Origin: Sulfurimonas lithotrophica
Lineage (GTDB): Bacteria > Campylobacterota > Campylobacteria > Campylobacterales > Sulfurimonadaceae
DNA: 64,000 bases
Assembly: GCF_009258225.1 (NCBI RefSeq)
Contig: NZ_CP043617.1
Span: forward strand, 930,001-994,000
Direction of reading: 5' to 3'
Shown piece after piece: positions 17,754-25,392 of this stretch; positions within the stretch are counted from its first letter, which is position 1, and every line of letters begins with the position of its first letter. Below the pieces are notes generated by a model, which saw only the letters and a program-made list of their open reading frames with translations, was not told the DNA's origin and made no database searches. The translations under genes and the position numbers were made by a program.

Positions 17754-17782
17754 TTTACCACCCTAAGATATACTACTACAAT
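17754..17782 (+). promoter_or_regulatory. promoter of the second Bat cluster
   Basis: TTTACC (17754-17759), a 17-base spacer and TACAAT (17777-17782) precede ATG 17804 by 21 bases. Two mismatches in -35 and one in -10 make it a moderate sigma-70 promoter. Confidence 0.5.
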
Positions 17783-17803
17783 TTCAAAAAATAGGCATAT
17801 TTA

Positions 17804-18748
17804 ATGAGTAAATTAACAGATATTAAAAAAGAAGTAAGTAAAGTAGTGGTGGGTCAAGAGAAGATGATTGATTCACTTCTAATCGCACTTTTATGTGAAG
17901 GTCACATACTTATAGAGGGTGTACCGGGACTTGCAAAAACTACGACCGTAAACGCACTTGCAAAATCTCTGGGGCTAGGCTTTAAACGTGCACAGTTTAC
18001 ACCGGATTTACTGCCGTCGGATATCTTGGGTGCTGAGATATACGACCCTCAAAATAATGCTTTTAAAATCAAAAAAGGTCCTATTTTCACAAATCTTTTA
18101 CTTGCAGATGAGATAAACCGTGCCCCTGCCAAGGTTCAGTCCGCTTTACTTGAAGTTATGCAGGAAAAGCAAGTTACATTGGGTGATGAAACGTTTAAGC
18201 TAGAACCTCCGTTTTTTGTAATGGCTACACAAAATCCTGTTGAGCAAGAGGGTGTGTATCAACTTCCAGAAGCACAGCTGGACAGATTTATGTTAAAGCT
18301 TGTAGTAGATTACAATTCAAAAGATGAAGAGTTAGAGATTGCAAGACGCATTTCAAGTGGAAATTTTGAAGATATAGAAGCTGTTGTAAGCAAAGACGAT
18401 ATAGATGAACTTAAAAAACAAATCAAAGATGTCCATGTAGATGCAGAAGTAGAAGAGTATATGATAGAGCTTGTAAATGCTACAAGAAACCCTAACGAGT
18501 ACGGACTTGAAGAGTTGACGGATTTTATTCAGTTTGGAGCAAGTCCTCGTGTAAGTATAGATATGTTCAAAGCCGTTAAAGCTATGGCTTTTATGCGTGA
18601 GAAAGATTTTGTAACGCCTGTTGACGTGGCATATATTGCAAAAGAGCTTATGCGTCACCGCATCGTTTTAACATACGAGGCAGAAGCAGAGGGAATCACT
18701 ACCGATGAGATTATCCAAAAAGTTTTAGAGACAGTAAAAATACCGTAG
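17804..18748 (+). CDS. MoxR-family AAA+ ATPase
   Basis: A 314-residue ATPase with Walker A GVPGLAKT (residues 39-46), Walker B around ADEINRAP (about 102-106), the sensor segment ATQNPVEQEGVYQLPEAQLDRF, and the C-terminal lid. MoxR ATPases act as chaperones that help insert cofactors or metals, or assemble complexes, together with vWA proteins. It is the first gene of a six-gene cluster (MoxR, DUF58, small membrane protein, BatA, BatB/C, BatD) with gaps or overlaps of eight bases or fewer after the DUF58 gene. It may also serve the vWA proteins of cluster I, which has no ATPase. Confidence 0.93.
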   Translation: MSKLTDIKKEVSKVVVGQEKMIDSLLIALLCEGHILIEGVPGLAKTTTVNALAKSLGLGFKRAQFTPDLLPSDILGAEIYDPQNNAFKIKKGPIFTNLLLADEINRAPAKVQSALLEVMQEKQVTLGDETFKLEPPFFVMATQNPVEQEGVYQLPEAQLDRFMLKLVVDYNSKDEELEIARRISSGNFEDIEAVVSKDDIDELKKQIKDVHVDAEVEEYMIELVNATRNPNEYGLEELTDFIQFGASPRVSIDMFKAVKAMAFMREKDFVTPVDVAYIAKELMRHRIVLTYEAEAEGITTDEIIQKVLETVKIP

Positions 18749-18755
18749 GTAAATT

Positions 18756-19586
18756 ATGAGCAAACTGCAAAAAATATTAGTTAGGGCTCGTCGTCAAGTC
18801 TTTTCTGAAATGGTCGGAAATAATCCTTCCATTTTTCAGGGCGAGGGTTATGACTTTATAGAGCTTCGCGAATATATGCCCGGAGATGATATCAGGCATA
18901 TTGACTGGAATATCACAGCCAAGATGCAAAGTCCTTACATCAAGATTTTTCGTGAAGAGCGGGAATTAAATGTCGTACTTGTTACTATTTTGAACGGTAG
19001 TGTTCATTTTGGATCTAAAAAGTTTAAGCAAGAAAGTATAGCCGAAATAGCGGCACTGCTAGGTTTTTCAACTCTTAAAAATGGTGACTTGTTAAGTTAC
19101 TATAGCTTTACCGATAAGATGGATAACTTTTACAAACCAAGCAAAAAAATACACCAAATCCAATCTATCACAAAAGATATTTTAGACTTTGAAGCCCTAA
19201 ATAAAAAGGTTGATTTTAAATTTATAGCAGATACTTTATATAAAAGATTAAAAAGAAAATCTCTTATTCTTTTTGTAGGTGACTTTTTTGAAATTCCTGA
19301 CTTTAAACTGCTTGCTAAAAAACATGAAGTAGTATCTTTGATAGTAAGAGATAAACTGGAAGAAAAACCGCCTCAAATGGGTTTTGCATCTTTGGTTGAT
19401 CCTGAGAGCGGAGCTACACTAGAAGGAGATTTTAACCGTTCAAGTGTAGATTCATATGCAAAAAAAGTCCATGCACACGACCATAAACTATATGACACGT
19501 TTAGAAAACATCAAATACGTTTTACAAAAGTATATACGGACGATAACCCAAGCGTAAATTTACGTCGTCTGTTTGAGGGTAGGTAG
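18756..19586 (+). CDS. DUF58 domain protein of the Bat cluster
   Basis: A 276-residue protein with the DUF58 signature ELREYMPGDDIRHIDWN (residues 37-52) followed by a vWA-like fold without a complete MIDAS site. DUF58 proteins are consistently encoded directly after MoxR and are thought to link the ATPase to its membrane partners. It starts seven bases after the MoxR stop, and its own stop is directly followed by the ATG of the next gene. Confidence 0.9.
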   Translation: MSKLQKILVRARRQVFSEMVGNNPSIFQGEGYDFIELREYMPGDDIRHIDWNITAKMQSPYIKIFREERELNVVLVTILNGSVHFGSKKFKQESIAEIAALLGFSTLKNGDLLSYYSFTDKMDNFYKPSKKIHQIQSITKDILDFEALNKKVDFKFIADTLYKRLKRKSLILFVGDFFEIPDFKLLAKKHEVVSLIVRDKLEEKPPQMGFASLVDPESGATLEGDFNRSSVDSYAKKVHAHDHKLYDTFRKHQIRFTKVYTDDNPSVNLRRLFEGR

Positions 19587-19991
19587 ATGCAACAGCAAAG
19601 TTATGACATACCTTTACACGATATAAAAACTATAGTTGAAGTAGAAGAGTACTCGCTTTATTACCTTTTAGGTATCTCGGCAGCAGCTATTGTTGTTCTT
19701 TTTGGAATAGGCTATTTGATATATAAATACTTTAAAAACAAGAATAGATATAACGAAAGAAAAGAGCATTTTAAAATTATAAATAGTTTAGATTTGAGCG
19801 ATACTAAAAAAGCTGCATATGCTATTAGTCTGTATGGAGCTACATTTAAAGATGACGGCGATAGACAAAAAGGGATGTATGAAAATCTGACAGACAGACT
19901 AGAAGCTTATAAGTATAAAAAACAAGTTGATTCTTTTGATAAAGATACACTGAGTTATATTGAACTGTATAAGGGTATGATTGATGTTTGA
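19587..19991 (+). CDS. small single-pass membrane protein of the Bat cluster (DUF4381-like position)
   Basis: A 134-residue protein with an N-terminal periplasmic stretch (QQQSYDIPLHDIKTIVEVEE), one membrane helix (about 28-48) and a basic cytoplasmic domain. Its position between DUF58 and BatA and its architecture match the DUF4381-type proteins of other Bat/MoxR clusters, but sequence similarity is too weak for me to assert the family. ATG directly follows the previous stop, and the 3' end overlaps the BatA start. Cluster I has no counterpart. Confidence 0.7.
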   Translation: MQQQSYDIPLHDIKTIVEVEEYSLYYLLGISAAAIVVLFGIGYLIYKYFKNKNRYNERKEHFKIINSLDLSDTKKAAYAISLYGATFKDDGDRQKGMYENLTDRLEAYKYKKQVDSFDKDTLSYIELYKGMIDV

Positions 19992-20913
19992 TGGCATCTA
20001 CTTTGAGTTTCCAAAACTTATATTTGTTATATTTTTCTTTATAGCGTGTGCTAGTTTATGTAAGATGAAACTTCCGTCTTTGTATTTTCCACATACTGCA
20101 TCTTTTATGAAAAATACCGCAAGTAAATCAAAACTTCTGTTTTTTCTAAAATGGACGGCAATAAGCATGATGATAGTAGCACTTATGAGTCCTGTAAAAG
20201 ATGAGCCGTATGAGTTAGAACCTAAAGACGGATATGAAATGACGCTTGTTTTAGATGCATCGCAGTCGATGCAGGCACGCGGTTTTGACATAACATCTCC
20301 TACATCTACGCGTTTTGATGTTGTAAAAGAGATAGTAAGCGATTTTATAGATAAAAGAAAAAATGACAATATAGGTCTTGTAGTCTTTGGCGCTTACTCT
20401 TTTATAGCATCTCCTCTTACATATGATGAAAATATTTTAAAAGGAATAGTGAAAGAACTCTACATCGGTATGGCAGGAAAATATACGGCACTTTACGAAT
20501 CGCTTGCACAAGGGGTAAACCTTTTAAAGATGAGTGATTCAAAATCAAAAGTCATCATACTTTTGACGGACGGTTTTAATACGCCTGATAATCGTTTTCC
20601 TCTTGATGTAGCACTCGATATGGTAAAAAAAGAGAAGATTAAAGTTTATCCTATCGGAATAGGTGGACAAAATGAGTACAATAAACAAGTACTTATAAAA
20701 ATTGCAAAAGAGAGTGGCGGTGTCGCCTTTGGTGCTGCAAATGCAAATGAACTTCAAGATGTTTACAAACGTATAGACGAGCTTGAAAAATCCGAGATTA
20801 AAAATGAGACCTTTTCTTATCTTGAATACTACTATATATACCCGCTGTTTATAGGATTTTTAGCTTTAATGTTTTACGTATATCTGAGAAATAAAATAGG
20901 AGCAAGCGAGTGA
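19984..20913 (+). CDS. BatA-like vWA membrane protein, cluster II
   Basis: A 309-residue protein with N-terminal helices (about 9-27 and 52-70), a vWA domain with the MIDAS core D91-A-S-Q-S, the Thr loop GKYTALYES and the Asp loop LLTDGFN, and a C-terminal helix. It is the paralogue of the protein at 10678: both have the TY-KNI/ENI and GMAG-(N/Y)TA segments. I chose ATG 19984 over the TTG one codon earlier because AAGGG at 19971-19975 gives better spacing. It overlaps the previous gene by eight bases and the next by four. Confidence 0.87.
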   Translation: MFDGIYFEFPKLIFVIFFFIACASLCKMKLPSLYFPHTASFMKNTASKSKLLFFLKWTAISMMIVALMSPVKDEPYELEPKDGYEMTLVLDASQSMQARGFDITSPTSTRFDVVKEIVSDFIDKRKNDNIGLVVFGAYSFIASPLTYDENILKGIVKELYIGMAGKYTALYESLAQGVNLLKMSDSKSKVIILLTDGFNTPDNRFPLDVALDMVKKEKIKVYPIGIGGQNEYNKQVLIKIAKESGGVAFGAANANELQDVYKRIDELEKSEIKNETFSYLEYYYIYPLFIGFLALMFYVYLRNKIGASE

Positions 20914-22775
20914 GTTTTTTACATCCCGAATTATTATATTATCTGCTTCCTCCGATGTTTATATTATTTGGACTTTTACTTACCCAAAAAGAATCGCAAG
21001 CTCATTTTTTCAGTGACGACGTGATAGATAAATTAAGAGTCTCAGCCAATATGCTTACTCTAAAGGCAAGGAATGCACTCTTTTTACTGACTGGTGTATT
21101 AATAGTTTTGGCACTTGCTCAACCTGTTATAAAAGATGGTAGTGTAGAGGTTAAAGCTAAAAGTGCGGATATTATGATAGCACTTGACATAAGTGATTCT
21201 ATGCTCGCAACAGACGTTTATCCTTCAAGACTCGAATCTGCTAAGAAAAAGGCTCTTATGTTACTCTCAGATGCACCAAACGAGCGTTTAGGCGTAGTGG
21301 CATTTGCAAAAAACTCTTATCTTGTATCGCCACTTAGTTTTGATTCATCTGCAGTTGCGTTTTTGCTCTCAAAACTCGATACTGCATCCATTACACAAAA
21401 GGGAACCGATTTTTTATCGATGCTTGAGGTTGTATCAAATGCAAAAAGCAAAAGCGAGAAAAAATATTTGCTAATTTTAAGTGACGGTGGCGATAAAAAA
21501 GACTTTTCAAAAGAGATTGAATTTGCAAAAGAGAAAAACATAATAGTATTCATACTCGGTATGGGTACAAAAAAAGGTGCACCTATAAAACAAAAAGACG
21601 GTAGTTTTATAAAATATAACGGGGATATAATAATCTCAAAACTAAATGAAGAAGTGTCTGATTTAGCTACTAAGACGGGTGGAGTTTATATACAAAACAG
21701 TGTAAGTGATAAAGATATAAAAACAATGTTTGCCGAGATGCAGCGTGTTAGTGATAAAAAAGAGTTAAAAAGTCAAAATATAAATAAATATATACCGCTA
21801 TTTTATTATCCTCTTGGTTTGGCACTTTTTATACTTTTAATAGCTACAAGTTCGATGAGTAAAAGGGTAAAGGTTAATCTGCCAAATATTTTTGTTTTAT
21901 TTTTAATATCTTTTGCATCTGTAGATGCGGAAGCAGGAGTGTTTGACTTTATAGAACTTGACAAGGCTAAAAAAGCTTATGAAAAGGGTGAGTATAAAGA
22001 TTCTGCAAAAATATATGAACAATATGCATCTGAGCATCAAAACGGGCAAAGTTATTTTAATGCCGCAAACTCGTACTATAAACAAGAAGATTATAAAAAA
22101 GCATTAGAGAACTATGAAAAGGCCACATTTAACGATAAGTATGAAAGAGCTAAGAACTTTGCAAATATGGGAAATGCATATGTAAAATCAAAAACTCCCG
22201 ATGGACTAAACAAAGCAGTGGAAGTTTATGAGAAGTCTTTAGAAATAAAAGAAGACAAAAAGGTCAGAGAAAACCTTGAAGCTGTTAAAAAAGAGCTAGA
22301 AAAACAAAAGAAAAACCAACAAAACAAAGATTCTAAAAACGATAAGAAAAAAGATAAAAAAGAGGATAAGAAAAAAGACAATCAGTCAGAAGACTCGGAT
22401 AATAAAAATTCGGATGAAAAATCAGACGATAAAGATCAAAAAGACAGTTCAAAATCTAAAGAGTCAAAAGATAAACAGCAAGAACAAAAAGATTCAAAAA
22501 GCAAAGAAGAAGAGCAAAAAGATCAAAAACAAAACAAAGACAATAATGAATCAAAACAACAAGAACAGCAAAAACTCCAAAACCTGAGTGAAGATAAAAA
22601 TGAAACAAAAGAACAAGATAAACAAAGCAAGCAGGAAAAACCTGCTCAGATGCAGCAGATGAGTGATGCGGAGTTGGAAAAATGGATAAATCAACTTCAA
22701 ACTAAACAAAAAACATATCTATATCAGTTAAATAAATCAAGTAAAAGGCAAGATGAGAATGAAAAACCTTGGTAA
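20910..22775 (+). CDS. BatB/BatC fusion: vWA-TPR protein with long charged tail, cluster II
   Basis: A 621-residue protein. Two helices open the chain, then a vWA domain with D93-I-S95-D-S97, two further helices near 295-345, TPR repeats (about 350-455; YEKGEYKDSAKIYEQYA), and a low-complexity tail of Lys, Asp, Ser, Glu and Gln (about 463-577) ending in EKPW. The vWA and TPR parts are BatB and BatC joined, as in cluster I, but this tail is much longer. The start is GTG 20910 with AGGAG upstream, overlapping the BatA stop. The 3' end overlaps the BatD start by 23 bases. Confidence 0.87.
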   Translation: MSFLHPELLYYLLPPMFILFGLLLTQKESQAHFFSDDVIDKLRVSANMLTLKARNALFLLTGVLIVLALAQPVIKDGSVEVKAKSADIMIALDISDSMLATDVYPSRLESAKKKALMLLSDAPNERLGVVAFAKNSYLVSPLSFDSSAVAFLLSKLDTASITQKGTDFLSMLEVVSNAKSKSEKKYLLILSDGGDKKDFSKEIEFAKEKNIIVFILGMGTKKGAPIKQKDGSFIKYNGDIIISKLNEEVSDLATKTGGVYIQNSVSDKDIKTMFAEMQRVSDKKELKSQNINKYIPLFYYPLGLALFILLIATSSMSKRVKVNLPNIFVLFLISFASVDAEAGVFDFIELDKAKKAYEKGEYKDSAKIYEQYASEHQNGQSYFNAANSYYKQEDYKKALENYEKATFNDKYERAKNFANMGNAYVKSKTPDGLNKAVEVYEKSLEIKEDKKVRENLEAVKKELEKQKKNQQNKDSKNDKKKDKKEDKKKDNQSEDSDNKNSDEKSDDKDQKDSSKSKESKDKQQEQKDSKSKEEEQKDQKQNKDNNESKQQEQQKLQNLSEDKNETKEQDKQSKQEKPAQMQQMSDAELEKWINQLQTKQKTYLYQLNKSSKRQDENEKPW

Positions 22776-24180
22776 GATAATAATTTTTTTAACCTTTTTT
22801 ATAAGTGCTTTAAACGCCTCAGTTGTGGCAAGTGTAGATTCTTCAACTATCACTAGAGGTGAGATGGTAACCTTGTCTTTAAAGCTTGAAGGAGAAGATA
22901 TTGAAACTCCAAATATACAAACTGTATGTGGCGAAGACGTAATATCTACAAATTCTCAGACCAGTATAGAGATGATAAACGGGAATTTTAGAAAAAACTA
23001 TGTACTTTCATATAAATTTTTACCTCAAAAAAGTTGTGTAATTGAGCCAATTGCGGTAAATATAGGCGGAAAAACAGAATATACTAAAAAGATAAGTATC
23101 AATGTAGAGACTCAAAAAGTAACAAAAGATTCCCCGTTTATATTAACTTTAGAATCATCAAAAGACGAAGTTTTTGTGGGTGAGAGTTTTGAAGTTACAC
23201 TTTTATTTAAACAAAAAAACAATGCAACGGCAGTTGACAGTGAGTTTGTACCGCCAAATTTACAAGGATTTTGGATAAAAAATGAATCAAAACCTGAGCG
23301 TTTTAAAGATGCGGAATATACAACTACAAAGGTTGTATATACGATGGCAGCCCAAAGAGAAGGTATGCTTAAAATATCTGAAGCTAAGATGAAGATTGCC
23401 TTGCGTAGCCATATAACCGATAGTTGGGGCTCATGGGTACCACAGATAAAATGGAAGACATACTTCTCAAACGATTTAGAGATAAAAGTTAAAAAACTTC
23501 CTGCAGGGATTGAGTTAGTAGGTGACTTTACTATAGATGCTAAGGTAGATAAAACATCTATAAACCCTAACGAAGCCGTAAATTTAAGTATAGAGTTAGT
23601 AGGTCTTGGAAATTTAGAAGATATAAAAACTCTAAAACCAAGTATAGACGGAGTTAGTATATTTGATGAAAAGGTCGAAGTTAATTCTAATAAACTTACG
23701 CAAAAAATAGCTTTTGTATCTGACAAAGATTTTACAATACCTCCAATTACACTAAGATATTTTGATCCACAAACAAAAGAGATAAAAACTATAAGTACCA
23801 AAGAGTTTAAGATAGATGTAAAAGGTGTAGAAAATAAGAGTGAGGCATTAAATATTAAGCGTCAAGAAGTGCCTGATAACGAAACCGCTACTTCAACAAG
23901 TGAAAATTTGCCTTTTTTATGGGCTGTGTTAATATTTATATCCGGTATTTTAGTCGGAATAGTTATTATGTTGTTCAAGCCTTCTATAAATAAAGATACA
24001 AATAATGGTTTTGATATTAAAGATGAGAAAAAACTTCTTATAAAACTTCTTCCGTACGAGGATGACAAAGAGGTTAAAGAGTTGATGAACAAACTCGAAG
24101 CAAATATCTACTCGGCTAAAAAAGAGCCTGTAGATAAAAAAGCCTTAAAAGAGTTGATTAAAAGATTAGGAATTTCCTAG
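22753..24180 (+). CDS. BatD-like membrane protein, cluster II (long form)
   Basis: A 475-residue protein with a Sec signal (about 1-22, cleaved after an LNAS-like stretch), several beta-rich periplasmic domains, one helix at about 387-408 and a short cytoplasmic tail. BatD proteins are the large periplasmic partner of BatA/B. The sequence aligns with the shorter BatD of cluster I over its C-terminal two thirds. ATG 22759, two codons downstream, is the start that matches cluster I and may be the true one. This is the last gene of the MoxR-led cluster, convergent with the DsrE-like gene ten bases away. Confidence 0.83.
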   Translation: MRMKNLGKIIIFLTFFISALNASVVASVDSSTITRGEMVTLSLKLEGEDIETPNIQTVCGEDVISTNSQTSIEMINGNFRKNYVLSYKFLPQKSCVIEPIAVNIGGKTEYTKKISINVETQKVTKDSPFILTLESSKDEVFVGESFEVTLLFKQKNNATAVDSEFVPPNLQGFWIKNESKPERFKDAEYTTTKVVYTMAAQREGMLKISEAKMKIALRSHITDSWGSWVPQIKWKTYFSNDLEIKVKKLPAGIELVGDFTIDAKVDKTSINPNEAVNLSIELVGLGNLEDIKTLKPSIDGVSIFDEKVEVNSNKLTQKIAFVSDKDFTIPPITLRYFDPQTKEIKTISTKEFKIDVKGVENKSEALNIKRQEVPDNETATSTSENLPFLWAVLIFISGILVGIVIMLFKPSINKDTNNGFDIKDEKKLLIKLLPYEDDKEVKELMNKLEANIYSAKKEPVDKKALKELIKRLGIS

Positions 24181-24190
24181 TCTTTTGTTA

Positions 24191-24613
24191 TTAGTGGTAT
24201 GGAATTAAAGCATAACCACTATTTTGTAATTGAATTACACGTGTTATAGAGTTTTTAACGATATCTGCTTCAGAAATAATATCATCTTTTTTATATCCAA
24301 ATTTATTTGTAGCAATTTTACAAGCTTCGATTTTTACATTGTGTTCACGTTTTAACTGTGTTAGCTTTTGATGGATTGCTTTAATATCTTTATTGTCACT
24401 TTTTTTATTCACTATCGGTGTACATTTTGAATGGATTGTCAAAACAAAATCATACGGTATATTTTTTTGTTTTAATTCTTTTGCCGTCATATCAATTAAC
24501 TTCATTCTTGTTAAAACAAACTTCATATCCCCTGCAGCACAATCAAATACGGCTTTTTGTTCTGCTGATAAAATGCTAAAAAGCATTACAAAAGAAACTA
24601 ATATTTTCTTCAT
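24191..24613 (-). CDS. periplasmic DsrE-like protein
   Basis: A 140-residue protein with a Sec signal (about 1-17) and a DsrE/YchN-like alpha/beta fold. The MKFVLTRMKLIDMTAKELKQKNIPYDFVLTIHS run matches the family's first strand-helix-strand unit. Cysteines occur at about residue 24, in IHSKC and in EACKIA; the last lies at the usual DsrE position. DsrE-type proteins carry or relay sulfur, but exported versions are poorly understood. AAGGAT precedes ATG 24613. A 19-base palindrome covers its probable transcript start. Confidence 0.7.
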   Translation of the reverse strand: MKKILVSFVMLFSILSAEQKAVFDCAAGDMKFVLTRMKLIDMTAKELKQKNIPYDFVLTIHSKCTPIVNKKSDNKDIKAIHQKLTQLKREHNVKIEACKIATNKFGYKKDDIISEADIVKNSITRVIQLQNSGYALIPYH

Positions 24614-24644
24614 TATATATCCTTATTTTTTTAAATGGTAAAAA

Positions 24645-24663
24645 CGTTAAGTTTAACTTAACG
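24645..24663. promoter_or_regulatory. 19-base perfect inverted repeat at the DsrE-like gene promoter
   Basis: CGTTAAGTTTAACTTAACG has perfect seven-base arms around TTTAA. On the minus strand a TAAAAT box (24671-24676) lies directly upstream, so the repeat would cover the transcript start 32 bases before ATG 24613. Operator or 5' mRNA hairpin are both possible. Confidence 0.5.
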
Positions 24664-24716
24664 AAATGATATTTTATTAGGTTTTACTTAAGAGTTATTT
24701 AAAGTCTTTTAATACA

Positions 24717-24747
24717 TTCATAAAATGAATTAAGTTCATTTTATGAA
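24717..24747. promoter_or_regulatory. bipartite operator upstream of the TetR gene
   Basis: TTCATAAAATGAA (24717-24729) and its exact reverse complement TTCATTTTATGAA (24735-24747) are separated by five bases. Each 13-mer is also a near-palindrome (TTCAT-AAA-ATGAA), so the site can hold two dimers. Candidate -10 boxes TATATT (24752-24757) and TAAAAT (24757-24762) place it over the core promoter, as expected for TetR autorepression. Confidence 0.65.
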
Positions 24748-24790
24748 CTTATATATTAAAATAGTTAAAAGATTTTAAAGGGAAGAGTGT

Positions 24791-25381
24791 ATGAGTTTAA
24801 AGAAAAAAATAGAAGAGATAAAAAGAGATTTAATACTCGAAGAAGCATCAAAACTCTTTCAAAGTGAGGGTTACGAAAATATGAAGATAGCTGATTTAGC
24901 TTCTATTGTCGGAGTATCTGTAGGTTCTATTTATACACTTTTTGGCTCAAAAGAAAATCTTTATAATAACTATATATTAAATCAAATTGATTATTATTTA
25001 GAGATACTGGAAAATGAAATCAAGAATGTAAAAGATCCGTATGAAAAACTTAAAATACTCACAAATATCAAGTTTCAAGCCTTTACATCGCATAAAAACA
25101 TACTACATATAGGTGTAAATCATCCGTTGTTTTATATAAATACTTACAATTTTACCGACGAAGATGACGTTATGATGCATGTATATATGTTTATAAGTGA
25201 AAATATCATGGAACCTTTGAGGAAAAAAATCTCAACTACTAAGACTGCACTGGAGATGACTTTACTGTATGATAGTCTTAGTACCGCTATGGTTAAACAC
25301 TGGGTTATCGTAAACGATGATTTAATGCAAAGAAGTGATGAACTTTTAGAAAGTTTTTTATTAATAACCAAAAATAGATAA
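24791..25381 (+). CDS. TetR family transcriptional repressor
   Basis: A 196-residue regulator with the TetR helix-turn-helix at about residues 32-53 (MKIADLASIVGVSVGSIYTLFGS) and a helical ligand-binding domain that is unlike any I can name. It leads an efflux operon: the next gene starts 11 bases after its stop. The strong bipartite palindrome 44 bases upstream is its likely own operator, giving ligand-induced expression of regulator and pump together. The inducer is unknown. Confidence 0.88.
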   Translation: MSLKKKIEEIKRDLILEEASKLFQSEGYENMKIADLASIVGVSVGSIYTLFGSKENLYNNYILNQIDYYLEILENEIKNVKDPYEKLKILTNIKFQAFTSHKNILHIGVNHPLFYINTYNFTDEDDVMMHVYMFISENIMEPLRKKISTTKTALEMTLLYDSLSTAMVKHWVIVNDDLMQRSDELLESFLLITKNR

Positions 25382-25392
25382 AAGGGAGTGTT

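Noticed and set aside
22290-22640. Highly repetitive Lys/Asp/Ser/Gln coding DNA
   Set aside because: Looks like a tandem repeat at first, but it is a low-complexity protein tail in an intact frame, not a DNA repeat array or CRISPR.
23112-23801. 229-codon open frame antisense to the second BatD gene
   Set aside because: Long only because the codons of the opposite BatD frame rarely give stops on this strand; no ribosome site, no protein pattern, and the sense gene is well supported by its paralogue.
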